From positions 42,401 through 106,400 of the forward strand of contig JACEEZ010020613.1 in assembly GCA_016584305.1 (NCBI GenBank): a stretch of 64,000 nucleotides of DNA, read 5' to 3'. The stretch comes from Chionoecetes opilio (taxonomy: Eukaryota > Arthropoda > Malacostraca > Decapoda > Majidae). Under the pieces are notes generated by a model. It worked only from the letters and a program-made list of their open reading frames with translations. It was not told the origin of the DNA and made no database searches. Below, piece after piece: positions 32,933 through 44,249 of this stretch; within the stretch, counting starts at the first letter, position 1, and each line of letters starts with the position of its first letter. A program made the translations under genes and the position numbers.

Positions 32933-34527
32933 TCATGTTTTTGAAAGGATAAGGCTATAATTTGTGTGCAGGTTAAGGTAAAATTTACTTTTTGTAGCTT
33001 TGTCTGGAGTGTTCAACTTGAGGACTTCGCGTTTGATGCTCCAACAATAGTCAGCCATCATATGCACATCCCATCTACCCTGGAAATGTTCTCCAACCTT
33101 CAACTTGGTGAAATCGTTCACCTTGCTCGTCGCTAGCAGCACCAAGATTTTCCGGGAAAGTTGGCAAGATGGCTATGCAAAAATGTACTTTAATACTCAT
33201 GTTGCAACCAAGCGCTTTGTAGCTCTCCAATAGTTTCTAAACAATTTCTGTGTAATTACTTGCACGTGTATTTCCAAGAAAGTTCTTGACGACGTCTTTG
33301 AATGATAGCCAAGCATTCTTTTAAAGGTCTGACATAGTACCGTTGAAATGTTCATCTTTTGATGAGCTGTCGAATTTGTGGGACCATCAAACACCCGGCC
33401 TTGATTTTTTCAATTGACAGTCCAGGAAATGCCAAGATGATGTACTTTCAAAAGTCGCCATCAGTTGACAATGCTTTTACAAATTGTTTCATGAGACCTA
33501 GTTTATGTGCAGAGGTGGGAATATTATTTTTTTCCCTGTCAACAAGTGGCTCATGTACAATGTTGGGATCTCCAGGTTTAAGATCAGATCTCGGAGGCCA
33601 ATTCGTCTGAACCCAATGCTTCTTTTCGAGCTCTGCTATCCCACATACAGAGAAAGCAGGGATACTTTGTGTATCCACGTTGTTGACCAAGAAGGAAGGA
33701 CACCATTTTAAGGTCAACACAGATGATCCAATTGGGGGTTTTTGTCATATTGCAATAACTCAATGACTCTCTTTACATCTCCATATTCTTCACGAAGACA
33801 GACCGAATGCCCAATAGGGACTGCGCCAAACAAATTGCCATTGTGTAAAAGGGGACACACTTCAAGCTCCGCTTTGAGCTATCAAAAAACAATTGCCATT
33901 CATTTGGATTGTAGATTGAAAGCCCAAATTTCCCTTCAGTAAACCAGGAATGTTATGGCAAAACACAAACCGCTGGCACTTCGAAAGTACTGCAGAAATG
34001 ACTTTCTTTTGGTTCGAAAGTATGATACCTTCACTCCTTGTTCAAGAATGTTTTTCTCGTTCAGTCTTGATGCTAGTATTTCTGAAGCTTTTTTGGATAG
34101 GCCCAAATCACGTGCTAAATCATTCAACTCGTGCTGATCAAATCCCCTACGAACTGAATCCTCGTGAATGTCAAAATCTGCATCATTGCTGTCCACTGCG
34201 TTCTTCAACATCACTCAGATCTTCTAGAGGAGGTAGTTGTTTTGAAAACTGGCACTGAATTTCAGCTGAATGAGGCATTGGTTTTTATAGCTGACGGGGA
34301 GATTAGGATATTCTATTTTTCTTTTATTTTTCTTGTTAAATCCTGATGTTTTCACTAAACAAAAGTAACAGTCTGTGGAATGATCTTTTTGCTCTCACCA
34401 AAACCATGGGGATACCAAATGCCAACTTTTTACGTGTTTCCTTTGGTTGCCCACATCCTAATCTCTCGACACACTGCTTGCACACTTTGTGAGGGGCCCA
34501 TAGCTTGTCTTGATCACCGAGTTCCAC
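32933..34527 (-). pseudogene. Broken member of a multi-copy, transposon-associated protein family of unknown function
   Basis: Reading the minus strand, fragments occur in the order of a single protein. GDQDKLWAPHKVCKQCVERL with a further FGIPMV block (34336-34527) resembles a zinc-binding N-terminus. HELNDLARDLGLSKKASEIL, then VKVSYFRTKRKSF (33936-34214) follows. Next come VQTNWPPRSDLKPGDPNIVH, then EPLVDREK and LGLMKQFVKAL (33448-33720), a short 33197-33394 part, and FQGRWDVHMMADYCWSIKRE (32933-33145). I know this pattern as a large uncharacterised family in arthropods and other invertebrates, often in many copies; its function is unknown to me. At least four frame breaks. Its position between intact TA-flanked tips suggests it moves with, or was captured by, this element. 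Confidence 0.6.
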
Positions 34528-35239
34528 TTTAAAATATGCGAAATATGCTTGTTTGACAAATACGCTGATGCTTGCCCTCTGACTTGGAATGGTTTAAACT
34601 ACCACATATATAGCAGAAGGAGTCGGTTGTTTTAGGCATTTACGACGAGACGTAGCAGGAGCAGACATGATCTGAAACAAAAGAAATATATACCTATGTA
34701 AATAAAAAACTAAGCTGGAATAGTTACAAGCTTTGAAAACAAAAAAACCAGCATAAAAAGAAATAAGAAAAATTTCAATGGTATTTGTTACAAGGTTAAA
34801 GAAAAGCCATAACAATCCTCCTAATTCCTACTATCCTCGCTTTCTGTTTGCAGATATTGATAGTACGACCTATTGGGACTGCACACACCTCTCACCGCAC
34901 TGTCTCAATTTTAACTGCACAAACAAGTTGCCACATAGCTCTCGATGATCAATCGTAATCAGCTGGCAAGTTTTTCTACAGCTCACAAGTGGAATTTTGC
35001 TTATCTGGAGGGAAGCTGTGGAGAAAAAACTTGACGTGCTAGAAAAAAAATGACTTTCAGATTTGGAATCAGCATGCCAATTTAGTCTAAATAAGCTCAG
35101 AAATCTAACTCAACAATTTTTTTTTCTTCAAATTGTTCCCCAGTGTTATCAATAAACATAAGATAAATCATGTAAATAAATAAATCTGCAGTAAAAATAC
35201 ACAATACAGTACTGTACAGGAGTAGTGTACAGTTTCTAT

Positions 35240-35480
35240 CAGTCCTACGTCTGGCAGCGGCAACCGGCCCGCAGTATCATGATGGCGGAGATTTCCTCCT
35301 CCTTCTTGGTGTTGTCTGTAGGGCTGCGAGGACCCCTTGAGAGCCCTATGATCCCTGGTGATATCCTATGATGCTATCACAGGCATGGTAGCTGATCTGT
35401 CTTCTCAGGAAAGGGACAGGTGAGGCGGATGACAGCGTGTTGTCCTGAGAGGTAGGCAGGGGGCCAGGCGGGGCAGGTCG
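35240..35480 (-). mobile_element. Jockey-group LINE 3' end
   Basis: Matches 40835-40990: both share GGGCTGCGAGGA, CCTGGTGATRTCCT and GGTGAGGCGGATGACAGCGT. In that copy this sequence lies just after the C-terminal zinc knuckle of a minus-strand LINE. Non-coding here. Confidence 0.55.
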
Positions 35481-36533
35481 CTCGCCAGCAGGGTGGGCAG
35501 GGTTTACGTCATTACTATTATTATACATCGTAGTGATTTGGTGGGGCTGTTATATACACGCGTCATTATTTAGGGCAGTGTATACCGCGTGTCACCTTAA
35601 ATAAGGGTTATTTAAAGGTGTTGAGGTGGTGGGGTAGCCAGTGACGGGGAAACATTCTTGCCACAGCCACCCCGTAACACTAACGGAAAAAGTGTCTGTG
35701 TGACATGACCTTTAAAGGCCGTGTCAAACGTCTTGTTGACTTGTGATTGGTCGAGAAGTTTTAGAAATAGTTTGTCATTGGCTGGTGACTGATGACAAGT
35801 TTGATGACGCCATTACTCGTCCAAGCCAGTCAGGGCCTTCCTACCTGTTAACTACCTAACGAGGGAGGCTTGCTGGATATGGTAGTAAGGGCAGGTAGTA
35901 TATAGGCGGTGGGAGAGCAGGTGGTAGCTGGAGATACGACCTCCGTTGCTGGATCTGGGTCCAAGGCTCAATGGCCTCAGATCACTCGCCAATACAACAT
36001 TTGGAGACGACAAAGAAATCACAATTACAGTATACAAAGTATATGCTCAGCGATGGATCATAAATGCTCTGCCTGGCTGCCTGGGCCTCTCGAAGTCCGA
36101 ATAATGAGGGTCCGAATACGAGAGGGTTTACTGTATCTCTAAAATATCTTAATAATTAGAGGTTGCTCAAGTCAATTGAAATTTTACAATATCATGGCTA
36201 TGCTCAGTGTTCATAACATATCATCATTTCTCAGCCCCCAAGCTTGCCCCCCCCCCCCCCCTTTAGCCTAAGTGGGTATTAGCTGCTCAAGGCAGGGGTC
36301 GCATGAGGCCCAGTCTCACTCTTTGTCGCCCAGTAAGGTCTGCTTAAGGGTATTAGGGAATGATTTTCTGTGATCAGCAACTGCCTGCAGTACAGTGGAA
36401 GTCAAAGTAGTTGGTGTAGAGATGCGCTGCACGCCTTTTTCCCTCTCCTCATAAAATCTCCTCCTCAACCGTTAAAAGTGAATTATTTAGATTTTTTTCA
36501 TATGTGGCAACTCACCCATAGATGGGGGTTTCC

Positions 36534-37280
36534 TTCTAAACACCGGGGAGCCCACCCACGTCCGGGGTGGCAGGCTGGACCTCACCTTGATCTCCAGTGA
36601 CCTGGCACCGGCCGCCTCCTGGCAGGTCCACCCCACTTTGACCTGCGACCACTACGCAGTCGCCACTACACTGCAGGTCACCCGGCCGCTTCCACAGCTC
36701 CCGCCGCCGCGGTGGAATATACAGCGGGCGGACTGAACATTGTTTCAGGCCATCCTGGACGAGTGGTGGGCCACCTACGAGCCGCCGGAGGATCTGGATC
36801 AGCGAGAAAGCGACCTGACGGCGGCCATCGAGAGGGCGGCGGAGGCAGCCATACCACGGAAGGTCCCCGGCTGCAGGTACAACCAGAACTGGTGGTTCTA
36901 CAACCGGGAGGTGCGGGAACAAAACCACATGGTTAACATCCACCGGAAGTTGTACCGCAGGCGGCCGACGCCCACCAATCTGGAGCTGCCGTGAGGTGGT
37001 GCGGCACACTCGGCAGGTCACGGGGCGGGTGCGGGAGGCCAAATGGCTCGAATGGTGCGCCGGTTTTATCTAACACACCAAGCTGGTCGAGCTGTGGGGC
37101 AAGGTGAGGACTGCCTCCGGAAAGAGACCTCCCCGCCCTCCCGCCCACCCCCAGCCGTTACAGGAGGCCGAGCGCCTGGTGGGGATGTTTGCCTCGAGGG
37201 GTAGCAGCGACCAACTCCCCGCCCGTGTCCAGCGGCTGCAGGTTCGGCTCCAACCTGTGCGTGAGACTTGTGTTTCGCCG
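36534..37280 (+). pseudogene. Jockey-type LINE endonuclease end and linker (fragment)
   Basis: Frames read NTGEPTHVRGGRLDLTLISS and HPTLTCDHYAVATTLQV, the C-terminal signature of an APE-type endonuclease (the Asp-His near 36650). They are followed by a shifted frame (36740-36994) with FQAILDEWWATYEPPEDLD and NQNWWFYNREVREQNH, the linker before an RT. The G/C-rich codon use contrasts with the AT-rich surroundings. Frameshifts near 36730 and a stop near 36994. The RT itself is missing. Confidence 0.65.
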
Positions 37281-37825
37281 TCGTCGTCGCCCGAAAAAAA
37301 AGAGTAGGGAAATTTGAAACCGTATATACTTGCAGATACAAAGCATAAAACAACACTGAAACAGGGTAGATTATACAGTCATGATATAAACTACTGTGTA
37401 CCATCTACAGTAGCACATAAAAATCAATAGTGATGCTATAATTCGTAATATATGGCGACTGGCGACATCAGTGCAGGTGGCGACTATAGTGTTATCTACA
37501 GTTGAAGATTCTATCTCTTAAAATAAAAAAAAATACTGTATTGTCTACATTAGCGTGAATTTAGCCTAAAAACCCCGCATTACACGGACAATAATGTGAT
37601 AACTATCCCGGGCTCCAGGGGTTAACAACAAACAATCTCTTGATCAATTTTGAATTACGAACTACATATTATCAAATCAATTAATGCTTTTTTTGTAGCT
37701 AAAAAAAAGCTATAACAAATGTGGAGCAGGATTATCATTCTGAATTTTAAGAAATCCTAATAGTTTCAAGTTTCCAAAGCGGAGGGATACATTATACATG
37801 CAGTCATACGAATATCTGGAGATAC

Positions 37826-38316
37826 GTACATGATGTTAAAGAATATTAAAGTGGCATTTCATTACACGGACAAAAATATGATGGGAAAGATAATTACTAC
37901 AATGATCCGACCAGAAATGGAATATGTTGCCATTTATGTATGGTCCCTATATAAAAAAAAGCATATGAAAAACTTGGAAAGGATACAGAGCATGGCAACA
38001 AAGTTGGTACCAGCGCTAGAAGAACTTACGAGAAAAGCTGAAAGAGATAAAATTACCAACACTTGGGCAAAGAAGAGTAAGAGGAGACTTAATAACAATT
38101 TTTAAACTGATAACTAAGATGGAAGAAACGGACAATGAGAGACTACTGACTCGGAAACAAAGAGAAGGTCGATACATAAGAGGACATACAAAACAATTAG
38201 GAAAAGGGAGATGCCTGAACAACATAAAGAAGTACAGCTTTCCTCATAGAAATGTAGAAGTTTGGAATGGACTAAATGAGGTGATATCGTCACACAACAC
38301 AACTAGGTAAATACAT
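37826..38316 (+). mobile_element. CR1/Jockey-group LINE C-terminal fragment
   Basis: The frame at 37830-38105 reads MLKNIKVAFHYTDKNMMGKI, MIRPEMEYVA and NLERIQSMATKLVPALEEL, the typical RT C-terminus of this LINE. A shifted stretch leads to the TAGGTAAATAC end at 38316. 37320-37825 and 38317-38780 show no gene. Confidence 0.75.
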
Positions 38317-38786
38317 ATGGGTCGTTGGGTCTGGGACAGATCTATGGTGTGCTAGAGTGGGATCAGAAGTGGCAGTCTCCATCTTTTCCTTGGCGTTGAA
38401 GGTTCATTGGTGCTCTTATCTGTTCATTGGTGCTCTTATCTGTTTTTTCATCTCTACATGAACTGACGATGTGAATAAAGAGATGTAGATGCAGTATGAT
38501 CGCACTATATGATAATTCGATACAAGAGAAGCCGATGATATAAGATTAAAGAATTTGCACTTATGCTTTGTTGTACAAGCATTCTTTTTAATGATATAAG
38601 TTCTTTGTATGGCAATATTTTTATTAATAATAAGTTACATACCTATCAAACCTTGAATTAATTCAGCAAAGCATCATCTTTCTATTGTTGTTTATATGTA
38701 CCTCTATCCATATTGGAATGGGAAATAGGTATCATATGTGAAACGTTCAGTGGTGTAGATGTACATAAAATGGTCAGTTACTAGTA

Positions 38787-38849
38787 TTTTGTGCCTAGGA
38801 AACCATCTGATAGCTATCAAATTATCAGATGGTTTCCCAGACACAAAAT
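38787..38849. repeat. Short inverted repeat (about 27-bp stem, 9-bp loop)
   Basis: Arms ATTTTGTGCCTAGGAAACCA... and the complementary ...TGGTTTCCCAGACACAAAAT pair with two mismatches, with a loop of about 9 bases. Could be a hairpin RNA precursor, a tiny MITE or a recombination footprint. Confidence 0.6.
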
Positions 38850-38937
38850 AATTGAAAACAAAAGGGAAGTTACAACAAAACACACTTTTAAACTTAAAGT
38901 TCTGCTCTAAGTGAATCACATTGATACATGGTGTAGT

Positions 38938-39230
38938 GCTCCCTCGTTATACGATCAGTTTACGTCTTCAAAAAGCCAATTGTATAGCCATCTATTGTAT
39001 ATCGAACATAAGGTTCGATGGGATTGACAGGAATGCGTTCCTTGACCCTTTATTATATTTTGTATTTTCAAAAAATTTCCTTTTAATATCAAAGTGGTGA
39101 AATCCTTGCCTTAGGTAATAGAAACACATATTACATGTACATTTGCATAAATAACTAAATATATTGAAAAATAAAAAAATTAATACGTAGGCTTGAAACT
39201 CACCCATGTCACCCGAAACTGTCACTCATC
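38938..39230 (+). repeat. Repeat pair with 56010-56300
   Basis: Shares GGGATTGACAGGAATGCGTT, an ACATATTACATGTACATTTG block and ATAAATAA stretches with 56010-56300. The outer part resembles pogo-type tips (CTCGTTATACGA). No coding sequence. Confidence 0.55.
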
Positions 39231-39618
39231 ATTATTGCTATTGTATTTTTTTTCATCATTATTATTATTGTTGTCATTCTTATCACTATCAAAAGTCTAG
39301 CATGAAGTGTATAAAAAGAATGAAATTCAAATATTTCTTAATTTTTCGGTGTATTTGTACTGGTGTAGTACAGCTAGTATCCACAATATATTATTCTGGG
39401 CAGTATGTGTATTAGCCCTGCAATGCCCATAACCATAAATGACTATTTCAAATTATTGAGTCAATGAATTTTCCCAGAACCATATAATAGCCTTTTGTGT
39501 TGACTCATAATTAATGGATGGAGCGGCAAGAAAATGGGCTGTGTTTTTACAATGTGTGGGAACTCTATTAAAGAAAAACTAATTACACATTGACAAGGTA
39601 CTTAACCAAACACAATTA

Positions 39619-40399
39619 CTGTATTTTACAGCTTATAAGACGCTGCATCTTAGAAGATGCACCCATATTTTGGTAAAAAAATTCTAAGAAAAAAAACACA
39701 AAAAACAGACCACCAAAACTGTTGTCACACAAGAACACACTCACTATTCATTATCTTCATTTTTGCACTGCTTATCAGCCGTTTTGATTTTCTAGCTTGT
39801 ATGTGATAATATAAGTAAATCGTCATGTTGGCTGGCTGAACATGTACACGCAGTTCGGACGGCGGGAGTGAAAACAAACCCGACTGCGGCGGTGTGCAGC
39901 TGCGTGCCTACCTGGCGTACCGATCAGCTGAGTCTGACTTTGTCGTCTTGAGTGTAAACACCTCTCACGTCCTCCCGTGTCTCACTACGTTGCCTGCCTC
40001 CTGTGCCTCACCACATATTGTTTGAATTTTCCTGTCTGCGTGTAGTATTTGTGATGGCTGCATGTACAAATTGTACATATGTATAAAAACTTTTATCTAA
40101 TGTAGCAAACAAAGTTCCTTATACACGGAATGGCTGTTGGCGCCAATCTGCCGAGGCAGAATGGCTCCCGCTAGTACCGCAGTAAACATCAGAGCGTGCA
40201 GACAGATTAGTTGATTTGAATGTCTTATGGTATTTGAAATACTTGTAACAGATAAGTACTGAGGTTACATCATATAAGAGGATGAATTGAATAGCTTCCT
40301 AAACTAACATCCTACAACATTCATCTTGGAAGACGCATGAGTATTTTTCAGGGTGTTTTTTATGGAAAAAAAGTGCGTCTTATAAGCTGTAAAATATGG
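39619..40399. mobile_element. CCGTATTTTACGGC-type MITE, 781 bp
   Basis: Tips CTGTATTTTACAGCTTATAA and its complement at 40399, TA flanks at 39617-39618 and 40400-40401. It carries no transposase. The right half supplies the uninterrupted sequence that proves the insertion in the element at 40532-50285. Confidence 0.8.
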
Positions 40400-41066
40400 T
40401 AACAGGAATGACATTACTTATTCTATTATGTACTGTTAATTTAATGTAAATCGATATCAAAAGTTTTGACGCCCCACCATCTCACATGTGCCTTCCTGAG
40501 AAAGACCAAACAACTCTCGCGACTGTGACTACCGTATTTTGCGGCTTATAAGACACACTTTTTCCCCTAAAAATACACTGAAAAACACTCATGCATCTTC
40601 CAAGACGAATGTTGTAGGAGGTTAGCTTAGGTAGCTATTCAATTTAACCTCTTATATGATGTAGCCTCAGTACACACAAACCTCGTTTTCCCGGACTAAT
40701 AGGGGGGAGCACTGGTCCGGGAACTGCAAACGTCCGGGAATCGAAAAAATTCGGGGCCATTACCCACCCCCGGACGTTTATCCTACTCCAGTATTTACTG
40801 TCTGGCAACCGCCAATATCAACTACCCCGCCGTGGACTTTTACATCAATTTGTTTTTGTTTTTAGGGCTGCGAGGATCCCTTGGGGAACACTTTGAGCCC
40901 TGGTGATGTCCTGTGATGCTGTAGTTGACCTGTCTTTCTCAGGAAGGCACAGGTGAGGCGGATGACAGCGTGTTGCCGGGAGGGGTGGACACCAGCCGCT
41001 GCCAACGTTCAGGGTGAGAAGTTGAGAGCGTAGCACTACACGGTGGGAGTGGAAGCGCTGACACTG

Positions 41067-41500
41067 CAGCAGAAAGTGTTCAATAGTCTCAGAGACTTTC
41101 TGCACCAGGGGCAGTGGGGGTCGGGGGATTAACGAAGGAGATGCAAGTGAACCGTGAGTGTTTCTTGTGCCCAAATGTAAACAATACGATCGCTGACCAT
41201 GCTGCCATCTGGCGGGAGGCAGCAGAAAGTGTTCAATAGTCTCAGAGACTTTCTGCACCAGGGGCAGTGGGGGTCGGGGGACTAACGAAGGCAGTGCAGG
41301 TGAACCGTAAGTGTTTCTTGTGCCCAAATGTAAACAATACGATTGCTGACCATGCTGCCACCTGACGGGAGGCAGCAGAAAGTGTTCAATAGTCAAGGAG
41401 ACGTTCCTGCACCAGGGGCAGTGGGGGTCAGGGGACTAACGGAGGCGGTACAGGTGAACCGTGAGTGTTTCTTGTGCCCAAATGTAAACAATACGATCGC
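41067..41500 (-). repeat. Three tandem copies of a ~153-bp LINE segment
   Basis: The segment beginning CAGCAGAAAGTGTTCAATAG starts at about 41067, 41219 and 41373. Each unit covers the zinc-knuckle coding part and the sequence after it, so the frame contains ETIEHFLLP repeatedly. A tandem duplication inside the LINE. Confidence 0.8.
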
Positions 41501-43073
41501 TGACCATTAGGGTGCCAATAGCGCATAGGGGTAATTTATCAAAGTCAATATTTTTTCACGTACTTTTGTGGTATTCTGCCTTGTACTTAGAAACTGTCAT
41601 GTGCAAAGTTTCAGGCTAATCGGTTGATATTTAGAGGTGGCGGATCGATCTTGAACATTTCCTCTTTTCGCCCTAAGGTTATGACCACGAGAAAGCAAAC
41701 TGAAGTTTGGCTTCTTGGCCATAGTGTTCCTACTATCACAGGAGCAAAACTTCCCAGCCATGGAGACGTTTTACGACGATTTTTCTACGCACACAAGGAA
41801 GAGAAGAAGACGGTGCAGCAGAGTGCAGCTGAGGCTGCAAAGGAGGTCCTCGACTTCTGGACACGAGCTAGGATCCCCACCATCGCAGAAACTAGCGTGA
41901 GGAGGAAGATTACTGGACTTTTCGACGAGTGGAAGATCCTGAGCAAAAGCAAGAATAACTCTGGAGTCACGCCTGCCGAAAAACAGAAGACCTTCCAAGA
42001 AAGTCTCCCACACCTTTTGGACATCGCCCACTCCGACGCCCTCACTCTGATGACCATTCCTGAAGACAAGGAATTCCTTCTTGCCCAGCGGGAGAAGGGG
42101 AGGCGGGGTTCGATGGCTGGTCTGGACAAGAAGCTGAAAGAATCGGTTTGCTGACGTGAAAGCTCTCTCTCACGTAGCCGTCAACAGACACCAAAAGGAG
42201 AAGAGATGGTGGAGCTGGAGTCGTCATCGTCTGAGTCATCAAGTCCAGCCAACGCTGCCAACACATCGACTTCTTCTTCCGACGCCGGGGTCGCTTCTCC
42301 ACCAAAGCGATTGAGGACACGGGGCACGAAGTCCGTCCTATCCTTGATCTCGTCGGAGCCCTTGACAGAACTGGGGTCAGTAGCCGCCAAGCCCTTCGAA
42401 TTGTGGCGGCTACGGCAAGTAGCTTGGGCCACGATCCACAAGAGCTTGTGCTGAATCCAGAGTCCATTCGACAGGCAAGAGCGAAGTACAGGTCCACTTT
42501 GGCGAAGGACATCAAAGAGACTTTCAGTCCTCTTACCCCTCTTACCGTTCATTGGGACGGGAAGATCCTTCCTCAGGACGATGGCACTCGCGCCGAAAGA
42601 CTCGCCATCCTCATCACAGGAGAAGGAGTGGAGAAGCTCCTAGGAGTCCCGAAACTGCACTCCGGAACTGGTGATGCCGCCGCTACAGCTGTGTTCGAGG
42701 CTCTAGAAGACTGGGGGGTCCAGGAACGAGTCGTGGCGATGTGCTTCGACACAACCAGTGCCAACACTGGAGCCATCAATGGTGCATGCACCATCTTGCA
42801 ACAGAAGATCGGCCGACCCCTCGTTTCACTTGCTTGCCGTCATCACGTCCACGAACTTGTCCTTGAGAAGGCCTTTTCTACGTGTTTGGGGTCATCTTCT
42901 GGTCCTGAGATCACCATCTTCTCTCGCTTCAAGGACTACTGGTCTTACATCAACCAGTCGGCAATAAACCCTCCCACCAACGAAGATCTGCCGGAGACTC
43001 TGGTCTCCAAGAGGGATGATCTCATTCAAGGTTTGAAACGTCTGCTTCAGACAAAGCAGCCCCGTGACGACTA

Positions 43074-44249
43074 CAGGAAAATACCTTTTATCCGGATATA
43101 TCCGGACTTCCGGGTAGCCGGTTAATGGAAAAGTCCGGTTAATGGGTAAGTATACTTACGAAAGATGCATTTACTAAAAATAAACATAATATTGTATGAT
43201 TGTTTCTCTTACCTTATTAGTAGATCATTGTAGAACTGTAATTCACCATAAATAGACATGCCCAGCCCAACATAGCACTCCTGTTCTTGTTGACTATGCA
43301 CGTATAAATGACACTCCCGTAATGTAGTACCGTAAATTATAAACTAAAGAAACTCAACTGCGTATATGCAAAGACTTTTAACACAAAATTATATACTAAA
43401 GGAGCACTTTTTTTTCTTCTATTTTATTTGTTTATTGTACTTACTGTATTTGTTTAGGGCTAGGCAGTCTGGTCAGAAAACTCCAGGTCCGGGTCGTCTG
43501 GGTTGTCTGACAGTGGTGATAGTGGCTCATCAGGCACTGAGTCTTGGACAGATGATGGTCCAGGCACAGCAGGATCGGCTGTAGTTGATGGCCCCGGCAC
43601 AGATACTGGCGCTTGTCTTTGTTTCATTGCGCGGGCGAACATTGTTTTGATATCGGTCTGCTTGAGTGCTTTGCGACGTTCATGTAAAGTCTTATTTTGT
43701 AACATTATAAGTCGCATGACTTCTTGGAGATATAAATTGGTGACATTGTGCAAAGTTGATGTAATTTTGTAAGCCGTTAAGTGCTGATTCCCATGACACT
43801 TTAACGGTTTCATCTTCCTCCTCACTTTCGCTCCCAGACGTTATCTGCTCATTTTCATTTTTTACGGCTGCAATTATTTGGTCGTCGTCCATACTCATTG
43901 TCACAGAAATATCTTCATCAACTGCAAGCCACTCATCTAGTATATTTTCATCCATTCCTGCCATGTCGATGTGAGAGTCTTTGGAAGCCATCAGCTCACG
44001 GATTTCATCATATACTTTGTCTGACTCGTCAGTCTGTCGTCTGATACACTGAATTATCATAGCGCATGGCGCATTATGGCGGGAATAAACAGGTGGCGAT
44101 AGGTGGCGCTCACGTCTACGGCGGCAAAATTAAAAGTTAAAAATATTTTGTTACTTTTTTATTTTTTAATACTATTTACTTACCTGCCACAAATTCCGGT
44201 TATTGGGTTATTCCGGTTGTTGGGTATCCGGATAAAAGGTATTTTCCTG
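43074..44249 (-). mobile_element. Tigger/pogo element inserted in the hAT gene (level 4)
   Basis: Tips CAGGAAAATACCTTTTATCC and its complement, flanked by TA (43072-43073, 44250-44251). Removing it with one TA rejoins the hAT frame in phase, passing from ...QPRDDY to KELAEL.... Contains only the C-terminal part of a transposase, so it is an internal-deletion derivative. Confidence 0.85.
43460..44060 (-). pseudogene. Tigger/pogo transposase C-terminal tail
   Basis: Frame 44060-43692 reads DENILDEWLAVDEDISVTMS, then MDDDQIIAAVKNENEQ and an acidic SESEEEDETVKVSWESAL. A second frame (43825-43460) continues with LYLQEVMRLIMLQNKTLHER and a Pro/Ser tail. The EWL-D-D-...-ALxxL plan is the usual acidic C-terminus of Tigger-type transposases, after the DDE domain, which is absent. 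A frameshift lies near 43790. Confidence 0.65.

Larger units (their letters stand above)
32526..36133 (-). mobile_element. 3.6-kb TA-flanked element carrying an unusual multi-copy gene
   Basis: Tips CAGTAAACCCTCTCGTATTC at 32526 and its complement ending at 36133, flanked by TA (32524-32525, 36134-36135). Sub-terminal CCGAATAATG-type repeats also match between ends. Inside are a broken gene on the minus strand (32933-34527) and an antisense LINE 3' end at 35240-35480. The tips resemble pogo/Tigger elements, but the gene is not a recognisable pogo transposase. Confidence 0.75.

Noticed and set aside
40845..41396. 183-codon ORF as a novel repeat protein
   Set aside because: It arises from the three-fold tandem duplication of a LINE zinc-knuckle segment.
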